64,000 bases of DNA from Pseudohalocynthiibacter aestuariivivens (GCF_018457175.1 NZ_JAGFNU010000001.1:726692-790691); one strand, 5' to 3'; positions 27,532 to 36,548 are shown, counted from the first letter of the stretch. A program made the numbers and translations. The notes: a model not told the origin generated them from the sequence alone.

Positions 27532-27766
27532 AGAAATCTCCTGTCACATTCTTTGTTAAAGAATACCCCAGCGATATGTCACTTGAGAATGTCCAAAACT
27601 GTTAATAATGAACATACCAATTTTATAGCGAGATTCCGTCAATAAATTTTCTGAGCAGCAGTTTTCAAAGAGCTGACACGAAGCCTTAGTATAGTATTTG
27701 CCAGAGTTTCTTAGATTCTTGATGTCTGTTACTCAGATCTAAGCGTTCAGTTTAAAGAGAATCCCA

Positions 27767-29647
27767 ATGACAAAAGACGAACTATCTTTTGATGAATTTG
27801 ACGAAGCGAACGATCCACGTCCGGAAATGACTGGCTTTGACAAGGTGGTTGATCAGGCGTTCTCGCGCCGGGGTTTCCTTGGCGGGGTGATGACATTCGG
27901 TCTCGGAAGTTTTCTTGTTGGGACAACATCCATACACCCGGCAAATGCAGCAGAGGACCGGTTTGGCTTTGCCCAGGTCGCTGCAAACACTGATGATACC
28001 GTTACCGTTCCCGAAGGATTTGATTGGGAAGTGCTCGTTCAGTGGGGTGATCCGCTATGGTCTGACGCTCCTGAATTTGACGAGGCGACACGCGGTACAG
28101 CGTCAAGTCAGAAGAGCGCATTTGGCGATAACAATGACGGTATGTCGTTCTTTGCCAGAGATGGCCGAAACATCATGGTTGTGAATAATGAATATACAAA
28201 CCGGAAAATTATGTGGGGCAACCGCCCTGAGAATAAACCCCAAACTGACGATGACGTTGAAAAAGGCTTGATGGCACATGGTGTTTCAATTTTTGAAGTT
28301 GTCAAGGAAGGTGCACATTGGCGCGTCGTTTTGGACAGTGACCTCAATCGCCGTATTACACCGCAAACCGCGATGGAGCTTGTTGGCCCGGCAGCCGGGC
28401 ATGATTTACTAAAAACGGCTGCAGATCCATTTGGAACACGTTCCTTTGGGACGTGGAACAATTGTGGGAACGGTGAAACCCCTTGGGGCACCTATCTGGC
28501 GTGCGAAGAAAACTTCAACGGCTATTTTTCGTCGTCAGATCCAAATCTGGAACGGACTGCTCAGCAACAACGTTACGGGATCAATTTGAAGGATTGGGGC
28601 TATGGCTGGGTGCGGATTGACGAGCGTTTTGATATTGCAAAGCATTCTAACGAGCCCAATCGTGCCGGCTATGTCGTTGAAATTAATCCATTTGATCCAA
28701 CCTCGACACCAAGAAAACACACGGCACTGGGGCGTTTCAAACATGAAAACGCAGAAGTCGTAATAGCGAACAATGGCCAGGCCGTCGTTTATATGGGCGA
28801 CGATGAACGCGGTGAATTTCTGTATCGTTTTGTGTCTGACGAGGTTCATTCCACAACGGGCGATAATCGCAACTTGCTGAGTTTCGGCCAGCTTTTTGTG
28901 GCGAAGTTTCATGATGATCTAACCGGTGAGTGGCTCGCATTGACGCCTGAAACAACAGGAATGAGCGATGCCGAAATCCGGGTATTCACCCGTCAGGCCG
29001 CGTCGGCTGTTGGTGCAACAACGATGGATCGCCCGGAATGGGTGGCCGCTAATCCGACGAAAACAGAAGCCTATGTTGCCCTGACAAACAATAAGAACCG
29101 CGGAATGAAGCCAAATAACGGAGGCGATGAAACATCTGTAAATGGCCCCAATCCACGTACAGAAAACCAGTATGGTCAGATCGTCCGCTGGGTGCCGGAA
29201 AACGAGGACCACACCTCAACCCTCTTTAGATGGTCCCTCTTTGCGCTGGCGGGAAACCCGGATGTGCACACCGATGCCTATGCCGGCTCTCCCAATATCA
29301 ATTCAGGCAACATGTTCAATTCGCCTGACGGAATGAGCTTTGACACTATAGGGCGGCTCTGGATTCAGACCGACGGCAAATATTCGAATGACGGAGATTT
29401 TGCGGGTATGGGCAACAACCAGATGTTGGTCGGTGATACTGCGACGGGCGAAATCAGGCGTTTCATGGTCGGTCCAAAAGAATGCGAAATCACCGGTTTG
29501 TGCTGGTCCTCTGACCGCCAGACACTTTTTGTGGGTATCCAACACCCCGGTGAAAAAGGCGGGAGCCATTTCCCCAATGGAGCAGACACTGTGCCACGGT
29601 CGGGCATTGTCGCGGTAACTCGGAACGACGGTGGCCAGATAGGGTAG
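27767..29647 (+). CDS. phoX: PhoX family alkaline phosphatase
   Basis: Calcium/iron-dependent phosphomonoesterase of 626 aa that releases phosphate from organic esters outside the cytoplasm. The twin-arginine signal SRRGFLGG is at residues 33-40, after an unusually acidic N-terminal tail. The conserved iron-ligand region NNCGNGETPWGTYLACEENF (C233, E247 and E248) is intact. Such genes are usually phosphate-starvation induced, but I could not find a convincing Pho box in the 235-bp upstream gap. It is flanked by molybdoenzyme genes on both sides and is probably monocistronic. Confidence 0.93.
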   Translation: MTKDELSFDEFDEANDPRPEMTGFDKVVDQAFSRRGFLGGVMTFGLGSFLVGTTSIHPANAAEDRFGFAQVAANTDDTVTVPEGFDWEVLVQWGDPLWSDAPEFDEATRGTASSQKSAFGDNNDGMSFFARDGRNIMVVNNEYTNRKIMWGNRPENKPQTDDDVEKGLMAHGVSIFEVVKEGAHWRVVLDSDLNRRITPQTAMELVGPAAGHDLLKTAADPFGTRSFGTWNNCGNGETPWGTYLACEENFNGYFSSSDPNLERTAQQQRYGINLKDWGYGWVRIDERFDIAKHSNEPNRAGYVVEINPFDPTSTPRKHTALGRFKHENAEVVIANNGQAVVYMGDDERGEFLYRFVSDEVHSTTGDNRNLLSFGQLFVAKFHDDLTGEWLALTPETTGMSDAEIRVFTRQAASAVGATTMDRPEWVAANPTKTEAYVALTNNKNRGMKPNNGGDETSVNGPNPRTENQYGQIVRWVPENEDHTSTLFRWSLFALAGNPDVHTDAYAGSPNINSGNMFNSPDGMSFDTIGRLWIQTDGKYSNDGDFAGMGNNQMLVGDTATGEIRRFMVGPKECEITGLCWSSDRQTLFVGIQHPGEKGGSHFPNGADTVPRSGIVAVTRNDGGQIG

Positions 29648-29653
29648 AATTCC

Positions 29654-29703
29654 TAGCTGTCACAGCAGCTCCAGATACCCCAAAGTCCGGGGGCGTTTTT
29701 TTT
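29654..29703 (+). terminator. Terminator after phoX
   Basis: Two small hairpins follow the phoX stop: AGCTG...CAGCT (29654-29670) and CCCC...GGGG (29678-29692), the second leading into GCG and eight T residues (29695-29702). The stems are short but the U-run is strong, so rho-independent termination is likely. The rest of the gap to 29921 shows no gene. Confidence 0.6.
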
Positions 29704-29921
29704 GCTATTTTGCGAAATGCTGTTCAAGATTTAATGGTCCACGCAGACAAGCATTTCAGAATCGTTTATTCAGAATTCAAATATTAAAACTATTGACTGG
29801 ACGATGGATTTGAACTGAGGCAGGGTCTTGTGGCTTTTGGAAGTTCAAATGTGTTTTTTGGGACGGGGGATTCAATGAAACAAGACCTGTTCACCACACG
29901 ATATCAAAGTGGAAAAATCAA

Positions 29922-30785
29922 ATGAGATATGTGAAGGCTGAGAATCTTGAGACTGCCGCTGCTCTCTTAAACGGAGAACCCGGCATTTCGCGAATTTTAG
30001 CTGGCGGAACGGATGTTCTTGTTCAGTTAAGGTCAGAAGCTGTCGAGCCTGACCTGATTGTCGACATGAAGTACCTTGACGGAATGCGCGACATTACACC
30101 CGAAGACGGAGGTTTTCGGGTTGGTGCTGCGGTCTCGGGTGCTGAACTGGGCGAGCACAAAGAGGTTTGCGCATTGTGGCCTGGGGTTGTTGAGGGGTTT
30201 GAACTGATTGGATCCACACAGGTACAGAGCAGGGCGACCATGGCTGGGAACCTGTGCAACGGGTCCCCTGCTGCAGACAGCGTTCCGGGCATGATTGCCG
30301 CAAATGCGACTGCGCGGATTTTTGGTCCGGAAGGTTTCCGGAATTGCCCCGTAGCGGATATTCCAGTGAGTCCTGGGAAGACGTCCTTGGCCAAAGGAGA
30401 GTTTATCACATCGATCCTGTTGCCTGCACGACCTGCGCGCGCCTCTGACGCTTATCTGCGGTTTATTCCACGCACAGAGATGGATATTGCCGTATCCTCT
30501 GCGGCAGTCAGTCTCGAGCTTGATGGTGACGGCACATGTACAGCTGCGCGCGTTGTAATTGGTGCTGTGGCCCCGACCGTTCTACTTGTTCAGGATGCAG
30601 GGGCAGCGCTTGAAGGGACAAAACTGGATGACGCCGCAATTGCCAAGATGGTTCAAGCTGTTGAAGCAGCATGTAGTCCGATTGATGACAAACGCGGAAC
30701 CGTCGAGTTTAGAACCAAAACAGCGGGTGTTCTTGCCAAGCGCGCAGCCCTGATCGCCTATGAACGTGCCGGAGGCAAAAAATGA
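29922..30785 (+). CDS. Xanthine dehydrogenase family FAD-binding subunit (CoxM-like)
   Basis: Medium, FAD-binding subunit of 287 aa of a heterotrimeric molybdenum hydroxylase. The two FAD-binding glycine motifs are visible: ILAGGTDVLVQLRSE near residue 25 and TMAGNLCNGSPAADSVPG near residue 106. It overlaps the 2Fe-2S subunit gene by 4 nt and starts a four-gene operon (FAD, Fe-S, Mo, MoaD-like). Confidence 0.92.
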   Translation: MRYVKAENLETAAALLNGEPGISRILAGGTDVLVQLRSEAVEPDLIVDMKYLDGMRDITPEDGGFRVGAAVSGAELGEHKEVCALWPGVVEGFELIGSTQVQSRATMAGNLCNGSPAADSVPGMIAANATARIFGPEGFRNCPVADIPVSPGKTSLAKGEFITSILLPARPARASDAYLRFIPRTEMDIAVSSAAVSLELDGDGTCTAARVVIGAVAPTVLLVQDAGAALEGTKLDDAAIAKMVQAVEAACSPIDDKRGTVEFRTKTAGVLAKRAALIAYERAGGKK

Positions 30786-31258
30786 AAAACTTCCATGTTT
30801 CAACAACGATAAACGGCGATGATGCTGAATTCATCTGTACACCAGACGAAACCTTGCTTGATGTTCTGCGCAACCGGCTCGGGCTGACTGGTGCGAAAGA
30901 AGGCTGCGGAACGGGTGACTGCGGGGCGTGTAGCGTTACACTGAACGGTCGGCTGGTTTGTTCCTGCCTAGTCCTTGGTGCAGAAGCAGAAGGTGCTGAG
31001 ATTGAAACCATCGAAGGTATGGCCGACGGCGATGACCTGCATCCACTGCAGCGGGTGTTTATTGACAAAGCTGCTTTGCAATGCGGGGTCTGCACACCAG
31101 GCATTCTGGTTGCAGCGCGTTCACTGCTCGAAAAGAACCCCGAACCAACCGATGAAGAAATCCGTTACTGGCTGGCTGGCAATCTTTGTCGCTGCACAGG
31201 ATACGACAAGATTATCAAAGCAGTACAGATTGCTGCGGCTGAGATGAGGAGCGTTTAA
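30782..31258 (+). CDS. (2Fe-2S)-binding subunit (CoxS-like)
   Basis: Small iron-sulfur subunit of 158 aa. The plant-type 2Fe-2S cluster ligands are in GCGTGDCGACSV plus the Cys of LVCSC, and the second helical cluster in QCGVCTPGILV and NLCRCTGYDKI. It passes electrons from the molybdenum subunit to the FAD subunit. Gene order M-S-L is the standard Cox/xanthine dehydrogenase arrangement. Confidence 0.95.
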   Translation: MKNFHVSTTINGDDAEFICTPDETLLDVLRNRLGLTGAKEGCGTGDCGACSVTLNGRLVCSCLVLGAEAEGAEIETIEGMADGDDLHPLQRVFIDKAALQCGVCTPGILVAARSLLEKNPEPTDEEIRYWLAGNLCRCTGYDKIIKAVQIAAAEMRSV

Positions 31259-31259
31259 T

Positions 31260-33500
31260 ATGGCATTAGATACAAGCAACAAGCGCGAATTCAAGGTTGT
31301 CGGCACACGGGTTCAACGCCCTGACGGGATAGACAAGGTCACTGGTAAAGCGATGTACGGGGCGGACGTCACCGCACCCGGTATGCTGATCGGGCGCATC
31401 TTGCGCAGCCCACATGCACATGCGCGGATCGTATCGCTCGATACGTCTGCAGCAGAGGCGCTTAAGGGGGTCAAGGCGGTTGTCACTACGGCTGACCTGA
31501 GTACCCCGGAAGATGATTATTTCGCTGATATCCGAGACAACTGTTTGGCCCGTGAAAAGGTTCTTTACGATGGCCATGCCGTTGCAGCAGTTGCCGCGAC
31601 AAATAAACATGTCGCCAAAGAAGCGTTGAAGCTCATCAAGGTTGAATATGAGATTCTGTCGCATGTGACCGACGTTGACGAGGCCATGAAAGCAGATGCT
31701 CCCATCGTGCAAGAAGGCCGCGCGGATGAAAGCGTACACGAAGGCTGGTCGCAAAACGTTACCAGCCATTTTGAGTTTGGTCACGGTGATCTGGAAGCTG
31801 GTTTTGCCAAGGCAGACAAGATCGTCGAACGCACTTTCAAAACGGCAGCGACACATCAGGGCTATATTGAACCTCATGCCTGTCTTGCGTCTTTGGGTAC
31901 AGATGGTCGCGGGGAGCTTTGGTGCTGCACGCAGGGCCAGTTCCTTGTCCGTACCAAATGCGCAGAGATTTTGGGTATCGAAGCCAGTCAATTGCGTGTG
32001 ACGGCATCTGAAATCGGTGGCGGTTTTGGCGGCAAGACAACAGTCTTTATCGAACCTGTAGCGCTCGCGCTTTCACGCAAAGCCGGGCGACCCGTAAAAC
32101 TCGTGATGAGCCGCGAAGAAGTGTTTCGCGCCTCTGGACCAACCGTTTCATCCTCTATTGACGTGAAAATCGGAATGACGAAAGACGGGCGTATTACGGC
32201 AGGGCAGGCGAAGCTGCGTTATCAGGGGGGTGCGTTCCCGAACGGTACGGTTGAATTTGGCTCGCAAGCGGCCTTCGCAGCCTATGATCTTGAAGCCGTT
32301 CAAACCCTTGGCTGGAACGTCATGACAAACCGGCCGAAAGAAATATCATATCGTGCACCGGGTGCACCGATGGCGATTTATGCTGTCGAAAGTGTGGTGG
32401 ACGAGTTGTGTCAGGAACTTTCGCTTGATCCGCTTGAAACCCGGCTAAAAAATGCCGCACGCAAAGGAACGCTGTCGTCTTATGGGCCGACGTTTAATGA
32501 TATTGGTCTGGTGGCAACGTTGGAGGCCGCAAAGACGCATCCGCATTACTCAGCCCCATTGGGAAAAAATCAGGGGCGTGGTCTTTCCTGCGGGTTCTGG
32601 TTCAATTTTGGTGGCAATACCTGTGTTTCGCTGAATCTGAATTCTGACGGGACAGTGGGCGTTGTCGAAGGCAACCCCGATATTGGCGGTTCACGCGCTT
32701 CGATTTCGATGATGGCGGCGGAAGAGCTGGGAATACCCTACGAAAAGGTGCGTACCGTCATTACAGACACCAATTCGCTTGGCTACAACGACGTGACTGA
32801 CGGTAGCCGAGTAACTTTTGCGGTTGGTCTGGCTACCATCGAAGCCGCGCGCGCAGCGATTAAAATAATGTGCTCACGCGTCGCTAAGATCTGGGGCATT
32901 GATGAGGAGGCCGTGGTCTGGGAAGACGGCTGTGCGAAGCCATCTGGCCCGAATGCCGGGGAGTTCCCGCCAATGACAATCGCTGAAATTGCTGCGATTG
33001 CGGACAATACTGGCGGGCCAATTGCCGGGCATCACGAGGTCAACGCGGATGGCGCCGGGGTGAGCTTTGGTGTGCACATTGTTGATACCGAGGTGGACCC
33101 GGAGACAGGTGCCACTAAAATCCTGCGTTACACGGTGTTTCAGGATGCTGGTAAGGCGGTGCATCCCGACTACGTTGAAGGCCAGATGCAGGGCGGTGCC
33201 GTGCAAGGTATCGGCTGGGCGCTGAACGAAGAGTATATCTATGGCGAAGACGGCAGATTACAAAACCCGGGCTTTCTGGACTATCGGATACCCGTGGCGT
33301 CGGACTTGCCACCAATCGACACGGTGATCCTGGAAATCCCGAACCCGGGGCATCCTTATGGGGTGCGCGGTGTTGGGGAAACCTCGATTGTGCCGCCACT
33401 GGCAGCCATTTCAAATGCCGTGTCACGTGCCACTGGGGTTCGGATGACGGAACTTCCGATGTCCCCGCCAAAACTGCTTAAGGCGATGTCGGAGCGCTGA
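31260..33500 (+). CDS. Xanthine dehydrogenase family molybdopterin-binding subunit (CoxL-like, form II)
   Basis: Catalytic subunit of 746 aa. It has the Mo-cofactor glycine motif EIGGGFGGKTT and the active-site loop SYRAPGAPM, not the AYXCSFR loop of true CO dehydrogenase, so it is a hydroxylase of an organic substrate rather than form I CODH. The catalytic glutamate lies in GVGETSIVPP near the C-terminus. The protein starts 2 bp after the Fe-S subunit gene. The substrate (aldehyde, purine or N-heterocycle) cannot be read from the sequence, and no XdhC maturation gene is in the window. Confidence 0.92.
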   Translation: MALDTSNKREFKVVGTRVQRPDGIDKVTGKAMYGADVTAPGMLIGRILRSPHAHARIVSLDTSAAEALKGVKAVVTTADLSTPEDDYFADIRDNCLAREKVLYDGHAVAAVAATNKHVAKEALKLIKVEYEILSHVTDVDEAMKADAPIVQEGRADESVHEGWSQNVTSHFEFGHGDLEAGFAKADKIVERTFKTAATHQGYIEPHACLASLGTDGRGELWCCTQGQFLVRTKCAEILGIEASQLRVTASEIGGGFGGKTTVFIEPVALALSRKAGRPVKLVMSREEVFRASGPTVSSSIDVKIGMTKDGRITAGQAKLRYQGGAFPNGTVEFGSQAAFAAYDLEAVQTLGWNVMTNRPKEISYRAPGAPMAIYAVESVVDELCQELSLDPLETRLKNAARKGTLSSYGPTFNDIGLVATLEAAKTHPHYSAPLGKNQGRGLSCGFWFNFGGNTCVSLNLNSDGTVGVVEGNPDIGGSRASISMMAAEELGIPYEKVRTVITDTNSLGYNDVTDGSRVTFAVGLATIEAARAAIKIMCSRVAKIWGIDEEAVVWEDGCAKPSGPNAGEFPPMTIAEIAAIADNTGGPIAGHHEVNADGAGVSFGVHIVDTEVDPETGATKILRYTVFQDAGKAVHPDYVEGQMQGGAVQGIGWALNEEYIYGEDGRLQNPGFLDYRIPVASDLPPIDTVILEIPNPGHPYGVRGVGETSIVPPLAAISNAVSRATGVRMTELPMSPPKLLKAMSER

Positions 33501-33504
33501 AGAC

Positions 33505-33750
33505 ATGGTGAAAGTCAAGCTTTGGGGATCACTACGGACCCTGGCGGACGGGAATGAATATGTCGAGGTTGAAGCCAGCAATTTCAAGCAATTGCTGGAT
33601 CAGCTTTCGACAAAGTATCCAGCCCTGAAACCACAGATCAAACGCGGAGTTTCCCTGGCGCTTGATGGCGTGATTTACCGGGAAGCGTGGTTCACTGAAA
33701 TCAGCGATGAAAACGAGATCGTTCTAATGCCCTATATGGTGGGGGGCTAA
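33505..33750 (+). CDS. MoaD/ThiS family ubiquitin-like sulfur carrier
   Basis: Small beta-grasp protein of 81 aa ending in the functional GG (MPYMVGG), which in MoaD/ThiS proteins is adenylated and thiocarboxylated. It begins 4 bp after the molybdenum subunit gene and is clearly part of that operon. It may serve Mo-cofactor synthesis or sulfuration for this enzyme, or donate sulfur to a tailored reaction. That dedicated role is inferred from position. Confidence 0.82.
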   Translation: MVKVKLWGSLRTLADGNEYVEVEASNFKQLLDQLSTKYPALKPQIKRGVSLALDGVIYREAWFTEISDENEIVLMPYMVGG

Positions 33751-34099
33751 GCTCAAAGAGGGATATTGTTAGGTATGCAGTTGTGGTCGCGCAGGCGCTT
33801 GGGAATTGACATTCCTGCAAACGCTAAAATGTCCGCTATGCGGGGTGGATTCAACTGATCGCCGCAGCCACGTAAAACCCGAGTATTTCTAAAATGCACC
33901 TCGCAAGAGAGAAAAATTAGAAATTAGGAAAACCCCAGTCGTGGGCAAAATAAAACAACCAAATCTTAGCCGACGATAATGAGCACAAAGCCGCTCTGAA
34001 TCTCTCCTCTGCTTAATAGTTGAGTGGCTTGGGCGAGACAGATTGACTTGAGCTCTTCGCAACACTACCACACTAATAGGTTGTAAGCAGAGTTAAGAA
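33751..34099. other. Gene-free interval before orphan gene
   Basis: About 350 bp with no credible open reading frame and AT-rich patches. It contains TCGCAACAC at 34056-34064, a match to part of an 11-mer found at three other intergenic places (see repeats). No tRNA or riboswitch fold was recognised. Confidence 0.5.
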
Positions 34100-34954
34100 A
34101 TGGCAATTCGAGGTGAATACATAAAGCGCGATATGCGATTGAAAATTCACGTTTCATGCAGGGATTTATATTCCGAAATAGAAATCGAGAAAACCTTTGC
34201 TGATCTCTACAAGGCGCTAGAAAAGATTGTAGAAAGCCTCGAAGATAAAAGCATCTATTTCTTCAGTATAGAAATTGAATGCGGCAGCAACACCATGGAG
34301 CCGGAAACTGTTGGATACCCTCAAGCAGCATACCCTGAAGGAGAATACAATCCTTGGGAAGCCCAACGCTTGGATTTTTGGCTATCCGCATTCAAAGCAC
34401 CGCATTTGCATCAGCACATTAAAGACTGGTTTGTACGGCTAGAAGAAGTTCTGGAGCAAATAAAGGGCTATAAACGGTCAGCGGAAGGTTTGTGGGAGGA
34501 TGAATATACGCAATTTTGCGAGCCTTTGATTAGTTATCTAGCCAATTGCGACATAGAATTCGTTCCTTACTACACCCGTTTGTTGCGCAGGTGGGACCTG
34601 ATGCACGAGGTGAAACAGCTTGAAGTGATAGACGCAATTTTCCGAAAATTTGGCGCCTGTGCAGAAACCGAGGAGCTGTTATATTGCCGTGTCGTAGAAA
34701 CAGAGGGCCAACACGGAATAGATCAGGTGGAAAAGCTTTTTCCTTTCCTCCAAGAAGAGTATGGCGACTTCACTAAATCGCTGCTGTTCCGGCGAATGGT
34801 TGCTCGATGGCACGCCAAAGAACTGGAGTTGCACACAGAAACCGCAAACGCTTGGAATTCGGCTGAGTGGTTTATCTTCAAGGGTTGCAGCCACAAAGAA
34901 CTTGAAGACGGGGCAAAACGCATCCTCGATGAGGTTGTCGGTAAATCTAAATAG
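34100..34954 (+). CDS. Hypothetical protein, unrecognised family
   Basis: Protein of 284 aa that I do not recognise. It is soluble, with no signal peptide or transmembrane segment. The first 60 residues look like an alpha/beta start (LKIHVSCRDLYSEIEIEK), then a mainly helical, Trp- and acid-rich region (WLSAFKAPHLHQHIKDWF; LLRRWDLMHEVKQLEVIDAI). It is more AT-rich than its neighbours, has only a weak ribosome site, and stands alone between gene-free flanks, followed by its own terminator. These are signs of recent acquisition. It could be part of a mobile or immunity-type cargo, but nothing proves it. Confidence 0.75.
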   Translation: MAIRGEYIKRDMRLKIHVSCRDLYSEIEIEKTFADLYKALEKIVESLEDKSIYFFSIEIECGSNTMEPETVGYPQAAYPEGEYNPWEAQRLDFWLSAFKAPHLHQHIKDWFVRLEEVLEQIKGYKRSAEGLWEDEYTQFCEPLISYLANCDIEFVPYYTRLLRRWDLMHEVKQLEVIDAIFRKFGACAETEELLYCRVVETEGQHGIDQVEKLFPFLQEEYGDFTKSLLFRRMVARWHAKELELHTETANAWNSAEWFIFKGCSHKELEDGAKRILDEVVGKSK

Positions 34955-34976
34955 GTCGAACGTTAGCAGAAAATCG

Positions 34977-34994
34977 AGGGACTGCGTCCCTTTT
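34977..34994 (+). terminator. Terminator of the orphan gene
   Basis: AGGGAC-TGC-GTCCCT (34977-34991) is a perfect 6-bp stem with a 3-nt loop followed by TTT. It lies 23 bp after the stop of the hypothetical gene. Confidence 0.65.
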
Positions 34995-35145
34995 GCCATT
35001 CCTTAGTAATAACGCTCTTGTATGTCCTCAAAGGGCTCATTGCAGTCCTCTGGCCCTTTCTAACGGATGATCGCTTTTCTTCTGAGGCGCGGCGTGCAGT
35101 GGAACATTGCTCTCGCTATAGCGCCCACGACCTGCGTTCCCGCTT

Positions 35146-35156
35146 GGTCGCAACAC
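35146..35156 (+). repeat. 11-mer GGTCGCAACAC, copy 1
   Basis: GGTCGCAACAC occurs three times in the window, always intergenic and on the same strand: here, 44609-44619 and 63890-63900. The last copy is 33 bp before an IS30-type transposase start, so the motif may be part of that element's end and this copy a relic. Confidence 0.4.
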
Positions 35157-35159
35157 ATG

Positions 35160-36089
35160 CTACTCAGGAATAAGGTTTTCAAAATCTTTTCCAACGATGT
35201 TTTTAATGAAGCTGGCTAAATCTGCGTATGTCGCAGATTTCCCTGCACCCTTTCTCCAGACCAGACCTATGGAACGCGATACACTGCGATCTCTGACAGG
35301 GAGCGTTACGACATCGCCAAGATTTGATACTTCTGACTGCGCATAGAGTGACGGTAAGAAAGTTGTTCCCATATTCATGGACACCATCTGACGAAGGGCG
35401 TCCAGGCTGGTCCCCTCATAGTCGCGGATAAGGTCTGCACCATAGTCTTCGCACAAGGCGTGCACCTGATCATGCAGGTGATAATCTGGCGCGAGCGAAA
35501 GGACGGGTAAGCCTTTCAGGTCGCGTACTGAAACATCACTCTTGCGCGCGAGGGCATGATCTGAAGAAACGGCGAGAAAAAGTGGTTCTCGGAACAGCCG
35601 CTGAACGACGAAATCGGACTTATGAACAGGCAGCTGAGCAAGGATCAGATCGTGCAGGCCGGTGCTCAGTTCGTCTTCCAGCTTGTTTGGCACACCTTCG
35701 CGTATGTATAGTTTTACGTCCGGATGCTCGCGGTGAAGTGCGGCAACAACCCGTGGCAAAAGATACGGCCCCAACGTAGCCTTCACGCCAAGTCTTATTG
35801 TGCCGGCAAGACCATGCTCTGCCATTGCAGCAAAATCGGATATAGCCTGCGTTTCAAGCAATATCTGCCGGGCACGCTCTACAATCTCGCGTCCGGTGGG
35901 CGTTAAATTGACCGTTCCACGCGCGCGTTCTACCAGCCGGGTGCCGAGCACATCTTCCAGTATCTGAATCTGAACGCTCAATGTTGGCTGGCTTACGCCG
36001 CAAGATTCTGCCGCGTGGCGAAAGTGTTTCTGGTCCGCAAGAGCGACGAGATACCGAAATTGTTTTAGCGTTGGGTTTGTCTGCGCCAT
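35160..36089 (-). CDS. OxyR-like LysR family regulator lacking the peroxidatic cysteine
   Basis: LysR regulator of 309 aa. The N-terminal HTH (LVALADQKHFRHAAESCGVS, then QPTLSVQIQILED) and the effector domain segment GPYLLPRVVAALHREHPDVK resemble OxyR. Around the OxyR redox site the sequence is DYHLHDQVHALCEDYGA: by eye the E. coli Cys199 position is His204, while the Cys208 position is kept (C213). It is therefore unlikely to form the classical disulfide switch. An ATAG-N7-CTAT box typical of OxyR lies 29 bp upstream of its start, so autoregulation is likely. The divergent neighbour is a DUF465 protein gene. Confidence 0.87.
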   Translation of the reverse strand: MAQTNPTLKQFRYLVALADQKHFRHAAESCGVSQPTLSVQIQILEDVLGTRLVERARGTVNLTPTGREIVERARQILLETQAISDFAAMAEHGLAGTIRLGVKATLGPYLLPRVVAALHREHPDVKLYIREGVPNKLEDELSTGLHDLILAQLPVHKSDFVVQRLFREPLFLAVSSDHALARKSDVSVRDLKGLPVLSLAPDYHLHDQVHALCEDYGADLIRDYEGTSLDALRQMVSMNMGTTFLPSLYAQSEVSNLGDVVTLPVRDRSVSRSIGLVWRKGAGKSATYADLASFIKNIVGKDFENLIPE

Positions 36090-36117
36090 TTTGAGCTCCT
36101 GAGTAGGGCAATTCTTG

Positions 36118-36132
36118 ATAGGTAATTACTAT
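36118..36132. promoter_or_regulatory. OxyR-type box ATAG-N7-CTAT
   Basis: ATAG at 36118-36121 and CTAT at 36129-36132, with the near-palindromic spacer GTAATTA, match one half of the tandem OxyR consensus. A second ATAG occurs at 36142-36145, displaced by about two bases from the ideal spacing. It lies between the OxyR-like gene and the small DUF465 gene. Confidence 0.6.
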
Positions 36133-36229
36133 CACAAAATAATAGTTTTCCATATTTAATTTGTTGTGTGGCCACCCCAGTTTTGGCTTAACGAAACGCC
36201 CAAGCAGCGATACAGAAGGGGATTTGAAA

Positions 36230-36430
36230 ATGTCAAAAAGACGCATTCAACTCAGAGTCCGGATGAATGGGCTAAAGCGTTGGGCAAAACTGGTGAACGA
36301 TCAAATCAAAGATGAAATGAAACGGCCACTTCCCAATGCCTTGCGATTGAGGGCGTTAAAGGCGAGGCGCCTTAAGTTAAAAGATAATCTTCGTAGAATA
36401 TCGAAATGGCCGGCTACGCCCGCCGAGTGA
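36230..36430 (+). CDS. DUF465 (YdcH-like) small protein
   Basis: Basic helical protein of 66 aa. The segment KRPLPNALRLRALKARRLKLKD matches the usual DUF465/YdcH C-terminal pattern (RP-P-LRL-LK--KL-LKD), here shown in two parts: KRPLPNALRLRALKA and RRLKLKDNL. I start at ATG 36230 with AGAAGGGGA upstream; the frame is open to 36161, but that extension crosses the promoter region. Role unknown; the family forms short coiled coils. Divergent from the OxyR-like regulator gene. Confidence 0.75.
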   Translation: MSKRRIQLRVRMNGLKRWAKLVNDQIKDEMKRPLPNALRLRALKARRLKLKDNLRRISKWPATPAE

Positions 36431-36548
36431 CTTTATGAAAACTTAAGAACCAAAAATCGTTTCTTCAGAACCAATTGCAGCGGGCCACCTAGAACTTCTC
36501 CTCGCGTCAGACCAAACGAACAAACTTATCGAAAGAATGGAAAAAAAC

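Noticed and set aside
27534..27766. Possible Pho box upstream of phoX (CTGACAC near 27674)
   Set aside because: Only one poor half-site is visible; no second direct repeat at 11-bp spacing.
31260..33500. Aerobic carbon monoxide dehydrogenase large subunit
   Set aside because: The active-site loop is SYRAPGAPM, not the AYXCSFR loop of form I CODH.
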